Of a stretch of 64,000 nt of DNA, positions 47,457 to 55,993 are shown piece after piece. A program made the translations under genes and the position numbers. The notes under the pieces are model-generated. The model did not search any database and was not told the DNA's origin. It saw only the letters and a program-made list of their open reading frames with translations. The first letter of the stretch is position 1, and each line of letters starts with the position of its first letter. Source of the DNA: Rhodococcus sp. WMMA185 (GTDB taxonomy: Bacteria > Actinomycetota > Actinomycetes > Mycobacteriales > Mycobacteriaceae); the NCBI RefSeq assembly GCF_001767395.1, contig NZ_CP017014.1, positions 2,240,501 to 2,304,500 on the forward strand, written 5' to 3'.

Positions 47457-47921
47457 TCAGGACTCTAGCGTGGCGAGCGCTTTCTCCCAAGCTCCCTGGT
47501 CACGGGCCTCTCCGGGACCGTTCATCTCCGCGAACCGGATGACTCCCGCCTTGTCGATCACGAAGGTGCCGCGGTTCGCGAAGCCCAACTTCTCGTTGAA
47601 GACGCCGTAGGCCTGCGCGACGGCACCGTGCGGCCAGAAGTCAGCAAGCAGCGGGAAGGTGTATCCCTGCTCCGCCGACCAGATCTTGTGAGTCGGTGAA
47701 GCACCCACCGAGAGAGCGAGAATGGCGGTGTCGTCGTTCTCGAACTTCGGCAGTTCGTCGCGAACCTTGCAGAGTTCGCCCTGGCACGTTCCGGTGAACG
47801 CGAGTGGGTAGAACACGAGCAAGACGTTCTTCTTTCCGCGGTAGTCGGAAAGTGTCACTTCCTGATTGTTCTGGTCTTTGAGGGTGAAATCGGGAGCAAT
47901 GGCCCCCACCTCGAGCGGCAT
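47457..47921 (-). CDS. ahpE: AhpE-type peroxiredoxin with extra cysteine
   Basis: Thiol peroxidase that reduces hydrogen peroxide and alkyl hydroperoxides. The 154-residue protein has the family core FYPLAFTGTCQGEL, with the peroxidatic cysteine at position 46. It is close to mycobacterial AhpE, a one-cysteine enzyme in which the residue five places later is not cysteine as I recall. Here C51 follows (CQGELC), the spacing of the resolving cysteine in BCP/PrxQ enzymes, so an intramolecular disulfide mechanism is possible. Start ATG 47921 follows AAGGA. The DUF3052 gene lies upstream on the same strand. Confidence 0.93.
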   Translation of the reverse strand: MPLEVGAIAPDFTLKDQNNQEVTLSDYRGKKNVLLVFYPLAFTGTCQGELCKVRDELPKFENDDTAILALSVGASPTHKIWSAEQGYTFPLLADFWPHGAVAQAYGVFNEKLGFANRGTFVIDKAGVIRFAEMNGPGEARDQGAWEKALATLES

Positions 47922-47959
47922 GGCGTGGTCCTTAGGTGACGGAGGGTGAACTTAGGGCT

Positions 47960-48385
47960 TCAGCGCTTGTTCGCGGGATGCGTCTTCGGCTGCACCAGTC
48001 GGCTGCCCGACCAGTCTCCGAGGTTCGCGGCCGAAGTCTGAGTGAGGCCTGCCGTGGGTGCGGACTCGGCGATCTCGCTGGGCTCCACATGCCCGGACTG
48101 ACCCGTCTTGGGCGTGAGGACCCACACGAATCCCTCGTCGGCCAGAGGACCGATGGCATCCATGAGAGCGTCGACCAGGTCTCCGTCTTCGTCGCGCCAC
48201 CACAGCAGCACGACGTCGATCACCTCGTCGGAATCCTCGTCGAGAAGTTCTCCACCGATGGTCTCCTCGACTGCCGCGCGCAGGTTGTCGTCGGTATCCT
48301 CGTCCCAGCCCAGTTCCTGTACAACCATGTCGGCAGTGATTCCGAGTTTCTGAGCGTAGTTTTGGGCGTCCGCCGCGGCGACCAC
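47960..48385 (-). CDS. DUF3052 family protein
   Basis: A 141-residue acidic actinobacterial protein of the DUF3052 family (Rv2239c-like), with no established function. It starts AAADAQNYAQKLGITADMVV and has QELGWDEDTDDNLRAAVEE, a hydrophobic-acidic core VIDVVLLWWRDEDGDLVDAL, and FVWVLTPKTGQSGHVEPSEI. The C-terminal 30 residues are less conserved. GTG 48385 is supported by AGGAGG upstream. It is divergent from aceE and precedes ahpE with a 38-base gap, so the two are probably cotranscribed. Confidence 0.88.
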   Translation of the reverse strand: MVAAADAQNYAQKLGITADMVVQELGWDEDTDDNLRAAVEETIGGELLDEDSDEVIDVVLLWWRDEDGDLVDALMDAIGPLADEGFVWVLTPKTGQSGHVEPSEIAESAPTAGLTQTSAANLGDWSGSRLVQPKTHPANKR

Positions 48386-48971
48386 GGTGAGGTCCTCCTT
48401 TGGTTGACGGTGCTCGGGCTACCCGAACACCTGCCGGATTGAGTTCAATTAAAGGAAAGCGAACATGCTCGAGCGCGTTCGCGCAAGCTGGGCACGCGGA
48501 TTTTCTTCAGAATGCGGTCGATCGGTGCCATCGACCGAGCCTAGCGGTGCCGGACTCACGATGTCAGCCACGCAGTCTCGATCGCGTCACTGAGCTGGCC
48601 GCTCGCTCGCGAAAATGTTCAGATCGTCGATGCCCTGAACACTGTCCACGCCATCTCACAAAATCGGGACAGCTATGCACACCCGGTGAACTGTGCGCCG
48701 TGGAACCGAACTCGGTACCGCGGGCCGCGACGCCCGGGCTGCCGATCATCCTCGCGTCTACCGTCGCATTCCGGCATCGACCGACTCGAGCAATCTTGCC
48801 TGTAACTGCGCAAACGCTACCGAAGAGTAACCCCACATGGTGTGCCGAAGCCGCGGCAATGGGGAAAGATGAGGGTGCGCGATATTCATCGAGGAGAGGG
48901 TCGGGCCCACCAGGCCTCGACCGCATGGAATGGACGCCTCACCGAGCGTCCCACCACAATGAGGAGCAACG
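48386..48971. other. Long intergenic region upstream of aceE
   Basis: Divergent promoter region between DUF3052 and aceE, nearly 600 bases. Open frames run through it on both strands but have no recognisable protein, poor codon usage and no ribosome site. It probably holds aceE regulatory sites; I could not identify any named operator. Confidence 0.45.
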
Positions 48972-51836
48972 TTGTCAGACCTGATCCAGGGATCCGGGTT
49001 GCCGGGAAATGCAGGCCCGAACGTCGGAGCGGCCCAACCTGCCAACCACAATGCCGAAGGTCGCGTTCGCGTGATTCGTGAGGGCGTTGCGTCCTACCTG
49101 CCGGATATCGATCCAGATGAGACCAACGAATGGTTGGAGTCGTTCGACGCACTGCTCGATCGGTCCGGGCCGACTCGTGCCCGGTATCTGATGTTGCGAA
49201 TGCTCGAGCGCGCCGGGGAGAAGCACGTCGCGTTGCCGGCACTGACATCCACCGACTACGTGAACACCATCCCGACCGAGAACGAACCGTGGTTCCCCGG
49301 CGACGAAGAGGTCGAGCGCCGGTATCGGGCCTTCATTCGGTGGAACGCGGCAATCATGGTGACCCGTGCGCAGCGTCCAGGTGTCAGCGTCGGAGGCCAC
49401 ATCTCCACATACGCCTCGTCTGCGGCGTTGTACGAGGTGGGCTTCAACCATTTCTTCCGCGGCAAGGACCACCCCGGCGGAGGGGATCAGATCTTCATCC
49501 AGGGCCACGCCTCCCCCGGCATCTATGCCCGCGCATTCCTCGAGGGACGGATTCCGGCAGAGCAGATGGACGGATTCCGACAAGAAGCCTCACATGCCAA
49601 CCTGGGTGGCGGGCTACCGTCGTATCCGCACCCCCGCCTGCTACCCGATTTTTGGGAATTCCCGACGGTGTCGATGGGCCTGGGCCCGATGAACGCGATC
49701 TACCAGGCAAGGTTCAATCACTACCTGCACGACCGCGGAATCAAAGACACCTCCGATCAGCATGTTTGGGCGTTCTTGGGCGACGGGGAGATGGATGAGC
49801 CCGAGTCTCGGGGGCTGGCCCACGTCGCCGCCACCGAGAGCCTCGACAATCTGACGTTCGTGGTGAACTGCAACCTGCAGCGCCTCGACGGCCCCGTTCG
49901 CGGCAACGGCAAGATCATCCAGGAACTCGAGTCCTTCTTCCGCGGCGCCGGCTGGAACGTGATCAAGGTCGTGTGGGGCCGCGAGTGGGACGCGTTGCTG
50001 CACGCCGACCGGGATGGCGCCCTGGTCAACTTGATGAACGTCACTCCCGACGGCGACTACCAGACCTACAAGGCCAACGACGGCGCGTTCGTCCGCGAGC
50101 ACTTCTTCGGACGCGACCCGCGGACGAAGGAGCTCGTGGCGAACCTGTCGGATCGCGACATCTGGAATCTCAAACGCGGCGGGCACGACTACCGCAAGAT
50201 CTATGCGGCGTATGCGGCGGCAAAGGCACACAAGGGTCAGCCGACGGTGATCCTGGCGCACACAATCAAGGGCTACACGCTGGGTAAGCACTTCGAGGGC
50301 CGCAACGCCACACATCAGATGAAGAAGCTCACCCTCGATGATCTGAAGAACTTCCGGGATCTGCAGCGGATCCCGATATCCGACGCGGAACTCGAGAAGG
50401 ACCCGAAGCTGCCGCCGTACTACCACCCCGGCGAGGACTCCCCGGAGATTCAGTACATGCTCGAGCGGCGCCGCGCGCTGGGTGGCTTCCTGCCGGAACG
50501 GCGTACCAGCGCAGCTCCGCTACCGATGCCGCCGGACAAGACCTACGACGTAATGCGAAAGGGATCCGGGAAGCAGCAGGTCGCCACCACGATGGCATTG
50601 GTACGGATCATGAAGGAGTTGCTGCGGGACAAAGAGATCGGAAAAAGGATCGTCCCGATCATTCCCGACGAGGCCCGTACCTTCGGAATGGACTCCTGGT
50701 TCCCGTCGCTCAAGATATACAACCGCAACGGCCAGCTGTACACGGCGGTGGACGCCGACCTGATGCTCGCCTACAAGGAGTCCGAGACCGGACAGATCCT
50801 GCACGAGGGCATCAACGAGGCCGGCTCGACCGCCTCGTTCACCGCGGTCGGCACGTCCTATGCCACTCATGGTGAGCCGATGATCCCGCTCTACATCTTC
50901 TACTCGATGTTCGGGTTTCAGCGCACCGGCGACGGGTTGTGGGCGGCCGCCGATCAGATGGCCCGCGGCTTCGTCCTCGGCGCCACCGCGGGTAGGACCA
51001 CACTCACCGGAGAGGGCCTGCAACACGCGGACGGACATTCGCTACTGCTCGCGTCGACGAACCCGGCTGCCGTCACATACGACCCGGCGTTTTCCTACGA
51101 GATCGCGCACATCGTCAAGGACGGGCTGCGGCGAATGTTTGGCGGCACCGTGGCGGCTGACGGCACGTTGGAGCCGGGGTTCGGCGGAGAGAACATCTTC
51201 TACTACATCACTCTCTACAACGAGCCCTACTCCCAACCCGCGGAACCGGACAACCTCGACGTCGAAGGTCTGCTGAAGGGCATCTATCTGTTCAAGAAGT
51301 CCGAAGCCTCGGCAGGATCCGCGCTCGCGGCGCAGATCCTCGTGTCCGGCGTCGCAATGCCCGAGGGTCTGCGGGCGCAGAAGATGCTCGCCGACGAGTG
51401 GGGCGTTGCGGCGGACGTGTGGTCCGTAACCTCCTGGGGTGAACTGCGCCGTGACGGTGTCGAATGCGAAAAGCGGGCCCTGCGCGACCCGGGCACCGAC
51501 GAACCGTTGCCCTACGTCACCAGGGCTCTTTCCGATGCTGCCGGCCCATTCGTTGCCGCGTCGGACTGGATGCGGTCGGTGCCGGACCAGATCCGACAGT
51601 GGGTGCCCGGTTCATACACCACGCTCGGCACCGACGGATTCGGCTTCTCCGACACCCGCCCGGCCGCGCGGCGGTTCTTCAACGTGGACGCCGAGTCCAT
51701 TGTCGTCGCCGTCCTCGCGGCCCTCGCCAGGGAAGGCACGCTCGACCGGGCGAAGGCCGTCGAAGCCGCCACGAGATACCGCATCGACGACGTCGGTGCC
51801 GCTGCCGTGTCCTACGCCGACACCGGGAGCGCATAA
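48972..51836 (+). CDS. aceE: Pyruvate dehydrogenase E1 (homodimeric AceE)
   Basis: Thiamine-diphosphate enzyme that decarboxylates pyruvate and passes the acetyl group to the lipoyl domains of DlaT. The 954-residue protein has the single-chain AceE length. Visible motifs are [20 protein letters not shown] near residue 136-155, the ThDP motif [13 protein letters not shown] with VVNCN (about 270-300), HTIKGYTLG, and the C-terminal transketolase region with [11 protein letters not shown] and [11 protein letters not shown]. The TTG start at 48972 is set by a GAGGAG six bases upstream. The E2 gene dlaT and the lipoylation genes are 42 kb away in this window. Confidence 0.97.
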   Translation: MSDLIQGSGLPGNAGPNVGAAQPANHNAEGRVRVIREGVASYLPDIDPDETNEWLESFDALLDRSGPTRARYLMLRMLERAGEKHVALPALTSTDYVNTIPTENEPWFPGDEEVERRYRAFIRWNAAIMVTRAQRPGVSVGGHISTYASSAALYEVGFNHFFRGKDHPGGGDQIFIQGHASPGIYARAFLEGRIPAEQMDGFRQEASHANLGGGLPSYPHPRLLPDFWEFPTVSMGLGPMNAIYQARFNHYLHDRGIKDTSDQHVWAFLGDGEMDEPESRGLAHVAATESLDNLTFVVNCNLQRLDGPVRGNGKIIQELESFFRGAGWNVIKVVWGREWDALLHADRDGALVNLMNVTPDGDYQTYKANDGAFVREHFFGRDPRTKELVANLSDRDIWNLKRGGHDYRKIYAAYAAAKAHKGQPTVILAHTIKGYTLGKHFEGRNATHQMKKLTLDDLKNFRDLQRIPISDAELEKDPKLPPYYHPGEDSPEIQYMLERRRALGGFLPERRTSAAPLPMPPDKTYDVMRKGSGKQQVATTMALVRIMKELLRDKEIGKRIVPIIPDEARTFGMDSWFPSLKIYNRNGQLYTAVDADLMLAYKESETGQILHEGINEAGSTASFTAVGTSYATHGEPMIPLYIFYSMFGFQRTGDGLWAAADQMARGFVLGATAGRTTLTGEGLQHADGHSLLLASTNPAAVTYDPAFSYEIAHIVKDGLRRMFGGTVAADGTLEPGFGGENIFYYITLYNEPYSQPAEPDNLDVEGLLKGIYLFKKSEASAGSALAAQILVSGVAMPEGLRAQKMLADEWGVAADVWSVTSWGELRRDGVECEKRALRDPGTDEPLPYVTRALSDAAGPFVAASDWMRSVPDQIRQWVPGSYTTLGTDGFGFSDTRPAARRFFNVDAESIVVAVLAALAREGTLDRAKAVEAATRYRIDDVGAAAVSYADTGSA

Positions 51837-51876
51837 CTCGCCCACCTCGAACCGCCCTCAGGACCGTGGGGTTCCG

Positions 51877-51908
51877 GCTCAGGGAACGTTCTTGCACGTT
51901 TCCTGAGC
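51877..51908 (+). terminator. Hairpin between aceE and mabR
   Basis: GCTCAGGGAACGT pairs with ACGTTTCCTGAGC (one G·T pair) around a six-base loop. It lies 41 bases after the aceE stop and ends eight bases before the mabR -10. It could be a terminator, an operator, or both. Confidence 0.6.
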
Positions 51909-51916
51909 TGTGGGCG

Positions 51917-51922
51917 TAGGTT
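51917..51922 (+). promoter_or_regulatory. Candidate -10 of leaderless mabR
   Basis: TAGGTT lies seven bases before ATG 51930; no ribosome site is present. Confidence 0.5.
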
Positions 51923-51929
51923 CTTGAAC

Positions 51930-53204
51930 ATGGTCGAGCAGAGTTCGATGGTCTCCCGGAGTCGAGAACCCCGGGACCCATTGCCTGATGCATTGCTGCG
52001 TCGGGTCAAACAGTTCTCGGGACGCCTCTCGACCGAAGCGGTCAGCACGATGCAGGAGCAGCTCCCGTTCTTCGACGACCTCGACGCCTCTCAACGGTCC
52101 AACGTGCAATTGGTGGTTCAGACCGCCGTCGTCAACTTTCTCGAGTGGCTCAAGGATCCGGACGACAGCGATATCCGCTTCAGCCTCGACACATTCCAGC
52201 TGATTCCAGACGACCTCGCTCGGACACTCACGCTGCGTCAGACAGTGGACATGGTCCGGGTGGCGATGGAGTTCTTCGAGCAGTGGCTGCCCGCACTTGC
52301 GCGCAACGAACAACAACTGACAGCACTCACCCATGCAGTGCTGCGCTACGGTCGTGAACTCGGGTTCGCTGCAGCCTCCGTCTACGCGAGCGCAGCAGAG
52401 TCGCGCGGCGCCTGGGACACCCGGCTCGAAGCTCTTGTCGTCGACGCCGTCGTCCGCGGTGACACAGGTTCCGACATGCTCTCGCGCGCGGCAACCCTGA
52501 ATTGGGACGCGACCGCACCCGCCACCGTTATCGTCGGTACACCTCCAGAAGACGAACGGGTCTCCGTAGTAGGCAACGTCCACACGATCGCGCAGAAGCA
52601 CGGCCGCGCCGCTCTCGCCGTCGTCCAGGGTTCTCGGCTCGTGATGGTTGTCAGTGGCGAGCTCGACGACGGGTCCGAAGACTCGAGGTTCATGACCGAC
52701 CTCCTCAGCAAGTTCGCGGAAGAGCCCGTGATCATCGGACCCACCACGCCGACGCTGGGCGCCGCCCACATCAGTGCCGTCGAAGCACTTGCCGCGATGC
52801 AAGCGGTCGCAGGATGGCGGGGCGCACCTCGACCCGTGCACGCCGCCGAGCTGCTTCCCGAGCGTGCGCTGCTCGGCGACAACGCTGCCGTGACCGCGCT
52901 GAATGATCGCCTCGTCGGCCCGCTCGCTGCCGCGGGGAGCGTTCTCGCCGACACCCTCGACGCATATCTCGACTGTGGAGGTGCGGTTGAGACTTGTGCT
53001 CGTCAGCTGTTTGTTCATCCAAATACGGTGAGATATCGGCTCAAGCGAATCGCCGAAGTCACCGGGCGTGATCCGACGAATCCGAGGGACGCATACGTCC
53101 TCAGAGTGGCCGCAACTGTGGGCCGACTAACACATTCGCATCACGAACCCGCAACAAACTTAACATCAGTATCACCATTCCCATTTGGTGAGGCAGGACT
53201 GTAA
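51930..53204 (+). CDS. mabR: PucR-type regulator of FAS-II (MabR)
   Basis: Transcription regulator of the PucR/CdaR type, 424 residues, at the position of mycobacterial MabR, the known regulator of the fabD-led FAS-II operon. The N-terminal about 140 residues are helical (VVNFLEWLKDPDDSDIRFS), the middle forms a GGDEF-like degenerate CdaR domain, and the C-terminus has a PucR helix-turn-helix with QLFVHPNTVRYRLKRIAEVT near residues 358-378. An Arg-rich, histidine-containing tail follows. ATG 51930 is preceded by TAGGTT at seven bases. fabD follows after 127 bases, with a candidate operator in the gap. Confidence 0.92.
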   Translation: MVEQSSMVSRSREPRDPLPDALLRRVKQFSGRLSTEAVSTMQEQLPFFDDLDASQRSNVQLVVQTAVVNFLEWLKDPDDSDIRFSLDTFQLIPDDLARTLTLRQTVDMVRVAMEFFEQWLPALARNEQQLTALTHAVLRYGRELGFAAASVYASAAESRGAWDTRLEALVVDAVVRGDTGSDMLSRAATLNWDATAPATVIVGTPPEDERVSVVGNVHTIAQKHGRAALAVVQGSRLVMVVSGELDDGSEDSRFMTDLLSKFAEEPVIIGPTTPTLGAAHISAVEALAAMQAVAGWRGAPRPVHAAELLPERALLGDNAAVTALNDRLVGPLAAAGSVLADTLDAYLDCGGAVETCARQLFVHPNTVRYRLKRIAEVTGRDPTNPRDAYVLRVAATVGRLTHSHHEPATNLTSVSPFPFGEAGL

Positions 53205-53245
53205 CGAATACGTGGCCCGATTCGATGCGACTAGCCGACGTGCGA

Positions 53246-53266
53246 TTTTGTGGGAATCCAACAAAT
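53246..53266. promoter_or_regulatory. Inverted repeat before fabD, candidate MabR site
   Basis: TTTTGT and ACAAAT form an imperfect inverted repeat separated by nine bases, 66-86 bases upstream of the fabD start. It is the clearest dyad in the mabR-fabD gap, and mycobacterial MabR is known to bind the fabD promoter. The assignment is an inference. Confidence 0.5.
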
Positions 53267-53331
53267 CCGCTCACAAAGGTTCATCCGCAACAGCATCTTG
53301 CGACACACCCTCGACGGTGTTCTCTGGAAGA

Positions 53332-54249
53332 GTGATTTCGTTGCTTGCCCCGGGTCAGGGCTCTCAGACTCCCGGCATGCTCATCCCGTGGTTGGAGCTG
53401 CCGGGCACTCAAGACCGTCTCGCACTGTGGTCGAAGGCCGCCGGCCTCGACCTCGTCCGGCTTGGCACTACCGCGACCGCCGAGGAGATCACCGATACTT
53501 CGGTGACTCAGCCTCTGGTCGTTGCCACAGCGCTGCTCGCCTTCGAGGAACTCGAAGCTCGCGGGCTGATCCCGGCAGACACCATAGCCGCCGGGCACTC
53601 GGTCGGTGAAATCGCGGCCGCCGCTGTCGCCGGAGTCTTGTCAACCGACGATGCCGTCGGCCTCGCTGCCGTGCGCGGAGCCGAGATGGCCAAGGCCTGT
53701 GCGCTGGAACCAACCGGCATGTCCGCGGTTCTCGGAGGCGACGAAGCCGCCGTACTCGCCCGCCTCGAAGAACTCGATCTCGAAGCGGCCAACCGCAACG
53801 CGGTCGGGCAGATTGTCGCCGCAGGCCGCCTGTCGGCACTCGAGGAACTGGCAGCCAATCCACCGGAACGGGCTCGGGTCCGCGCACTCCCCGTCGCGGG
53901 CGCGTTCCACACCCGATTCATGGCTCCCGCCCAGGACGCCGTCAGCAAGGCTGCCTCCAAGATCACGCCTGACGAACCAATTCGCACCCTGCTCTCGAAC
54001 TCGGACGGCGCGTCGGTCACGTCCGGCGCCGAGACACTGACTAAGCTGGCCGCGCAGGTAACCCAACCTGTGCGGTGGGATTTGTGCACCGCAAGCCTGC
54101 GGAACGCCCGCGTCTCCGCAGTAGCGGAGCTTCCACCCGCCGGAACCCTGGTCGGTATCGCAAAGCGTGAAATGCGCGGTACTCCCACTCTGGCACTCCA
54201 GACCCCGGAAGATATCTCCGCACTGGCCGAACTGGCACAGCTCGGCTAG
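53332..54249 (+). CDS. fabD: Malonyl-CoA:ACP transacylase
   Basis: Loads malonyl groups onto the acyl carrier protein AcpM for FAS-II elongation. The 305-residue protein starts ISLLAPGQGSQTPGML, has the nucleophile in GHSVGEIAAAAVAG (Ser about 90), ANRNAVGQIVAAG, and the catalytic His in VAGAFHTRFMAPA. GTG 53332 corresponds to the start of mycobacterial FabD, but no well-spaced ribosome site precedes it; an in-frame GTG at 53317 is a possible alternative. The frame extends to 53185 inside mabR without support. It leads the operon fabD-acpM-kasA-accD6. Confidence 0.96.
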   Translation: MISLLAPGQGSQTPGMLIPWLELPGTQDRLALWSKAAGLDLVRLGTTATAEEITDTSVTQPLVVATALLAFEELEARGLIPADTIAAGHSVGEIAAAAVAGVLSTDDAVGLAAVRGAEMAKACALEPTGMSAVLGGDEAAVLARLEELDLEAANRNAVGQIVAAGRLSALEELAANPPERARVRALPVAGAFHTRFMAPAQDAVSKAASKITPDEPIRTLLSNSDGASVTSGAETLTKLAAQVTQPVRWDLCTASLRNARVSAVAELPPAGTLVGIAKREMRGTPTLALQTPEDISALAELAQLG

Positions 54250-54341
54250 CTTGCGGCGCGCCTCTACCAGGTAGTGCCTGCAACAACTCCAGTTATATCC
54301 GCACCAGATACACCTACACCGAATAAGAAGGGAGCCACTCA

Positions 54342-54653
54342 GTGGCCGCCAGCCAGGAAGACATCATCGCCGGACTCGCCGAGATCATCGAGGAGGTCAC
54401 CGGCATTGAGCCGTCCGAGGTGACCATCGAAAAGTCCTTCGTCGATGACCTCGACATCGACTCACTCTCGATGGTCGAGATCGCCGTCCAGACCGAGGAC
54501 AAGTACGGAGTGAAGATCCCCGACGAGGATCTGGCCGGACTGCGCACCGTCGGTGACGCGGTGTCCTACATCCAGAAGCTCGAAGCCGAGGGCGGAGAAG
54601 AAGCCGAGGCCGTCAAAGCCAAGTTCGAAGCAGCCAAGAACGAAGAGGAGTGA
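54342..54653 (+). CDS. acpM: Meromycolate-type acyl carrier protein AcpM
   Basis: Acyl carrier protein carrying growing chains of FAS-II. The 103-residue protein has the phosphopantetheine site [10 protein letters not shown] with Ser 41. Like mycobacterial AcpM it has an extended C-terminal tail beyond the usual 78 residues ([20 protein letters not shown]), rich in Glu, Ala and Lys. The start is GTG 54342, ten bases after AAGGGAG. kasA follows after seven bases, and fabD ends 92 bases upstream. Confidence 0.96.
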   Translation: MAASQEDIIAGLAEIIEEVTGIEPSEVTIEKSFVDDLDIDSLSMVEIAVQTEDKYGVKIPDEDLAGLRTVGDAVSYIQKLEAEGGEEAEAVKAKFEAAKNEEE

Positions 54654-54660
54654 CCCGACC

Positions 54661-55911
54661 TTGACCTCCGCCTCGCCCAACGGGAAACAATTCCCCAACA
54701 TCGTCGTCACCAGCCTCGCGGCCATGACGTCGATTGCTGGTGACGTGGATGGCACGTGGAAGGGTTTGTTGGCTGGCGAGAGTGGCATCGACACCCTTCA
54801 CGATCCATTCGTCGAGAAGAACGAGTTGCCGGTGACGATCGGGGGACACCTGAAGGTGTCCCCCGACGAGTCGCTGTCCCGAGTCGAGATCCGCCGAATG
54901 AGTTTCGTCGAACGGCTGGCACTCGTTCTGGGACGCCAGGTTTGGAAGAACGCCGGTACCCCGGAGGTCGACCAAGACCGCCTCGCGGTCGCGATCGGCA
55001 CCGGACTCGGCGGCGGGGAAGCCCTGATCGATGCCGTCGACAAGATGAAAACCGGCGGATACCGGAAGGTCTCACCGTTCGCCGTCCAGATGGTGATGCC
55101 CAACGGTCCTTCGGCAACGGTCGGTCTCGACCTCGGAGCTCGTGCCGGAGTCATCACCCCGGTCTCGGCCTGCTCCTCGGGTTCCGAAGCCATCGCCCAT
55201 GCGTACCGAATGCTCGTCATGGGTGATGCGGACATCATCGTCGCCGGCGGCGTTGAGGGATTCCTCGACTCCGTGCCGATCGCGAGCTTCGCAATGATGC
55301 GTGCGCTGAGCACGCGCAACGACGATCCGAAAGGCGCGTCACGGCCGTTCGACCGGGATCGTGACGGCTTCGTGTTCGGTGAGGCCGGGGCGATGATGGT
55401 TCTCGAGACCGAGGAGCACGCCAAGGCTCGCGGTGCCACCATTCACGGTCGACTATTGGGCGCGGGTATCACCTCGGACGGCTTCCACATCGTCGCGCCC
55501 GACCCGTCGGGTGCGGGCGCTGCACGGGCCATGACGAGGGCCATCGAGAGTGCCGGATTGACGAAGAAGGACATCGGGCACATCAACGCGCACGCCACCG
55601 CCACTCCGATCGGCGACACAGCGGAGGCCAACGCCATCAACGCGTCCGTCGGCAACCACCCAGCGGTGTATGCACCGAAGTCCGCGTTGGGGCATTCGAT
55701 CGGAGCCGTAGGGGCGCTCGAGGCGGTAATCACGGTCCTGAGCCTGCGTGACGGAGTCATTCCGCCCACGTTGAATCTGGACAATCAGGATCCAGAAATC
55801 GATCTGGACGTCGTCAAGGGCCAAGCCCGCTATGGCGAGATCGATTTCGCGATCAACAACTCGTTTGGTTTCGGTGGGCACAACGTCGCGCTCGCCTTCG
55901 GCCGGGCCTGA
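54661..55911 (+). CDS. kasA: 3-Oxoacyl-ACP synthase II (KasA)
   Basis: Elongating beta-ketoacyl-ACP synthase of FAS-II. The 416-residue thiolase-fold protein has the catalytic triad of KAS I/II: C171 in [13 protein letters not shown]311 in [11 protein letters not shown] and H345 in [11 protein letters not shown], the same numbering as mycobacterial Kas[18 protein letters not shown] and the final [17 protein letters not shown] are further signatures. TTG 54661 is used because GAGGAG from the acpM end lies at suitable distance and the homologous region starts there. Only one kas gene is present here; mycobacteria have kasA and kasB in tandem. Confidence 0.96.
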   Translation: MTSASPNGKQFPNIVVTSLAAMTSIAGDVDGTWKGLLAGESGIDTLHDPFVEKNELPVTIGGHLKVSPDESLSRVEIRRMSFVERLALVLGRQVWKNAGTPEVDQDRLAVAIGTGLGGGEALIDAVDKMKTGGYRKVSPFAVQMVMPNGPSATVGLDLGARAGVITPVSACSSGSEAIAHAYRMLVMGDADIIVAGGVEGFLDSVPIASFAMMRALSTRNDDPKGASRPFDRDRDGFVFGEAGAMMVLETEEHAKARGATIHGRLLGAGITSDGFHIVAPDPSGAGAARAMTRAIESAGLTKKDIGHINAHATATPIGDTAEANAINASVGNHPAVYAPKSALGHSIGAVGALEAVITVLSLRDGVIPPTLNLDNQDPEIDLDVVKGQARYGEIDFAINNSFGFGGHNVALAFGRA

Positions 55912-55932
55912 CGCCCGGTCGCGCTAGATCGT

Positions 55933-55964
55933 GGGTGGAGACCCTTCCACCAGGGTCTCCACCC
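55933..55964 (+). terminator. Hairpin inside the FAS-II operon
   Basis: GGGTGGAGACCC pairs perfectly with GGGTCTCCACCC around an eight-base loop, between kasA and accD6. It lies 22 bases after the kasA stop and 30 bases before accD6. It may be a partial terminator or an mRNA-processing or stability element that separates accD6 expression. Confidence 0.7.
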
Positions 55965-55993
55965 CATCGACAGCCCGCTACATGGAGGACGCG

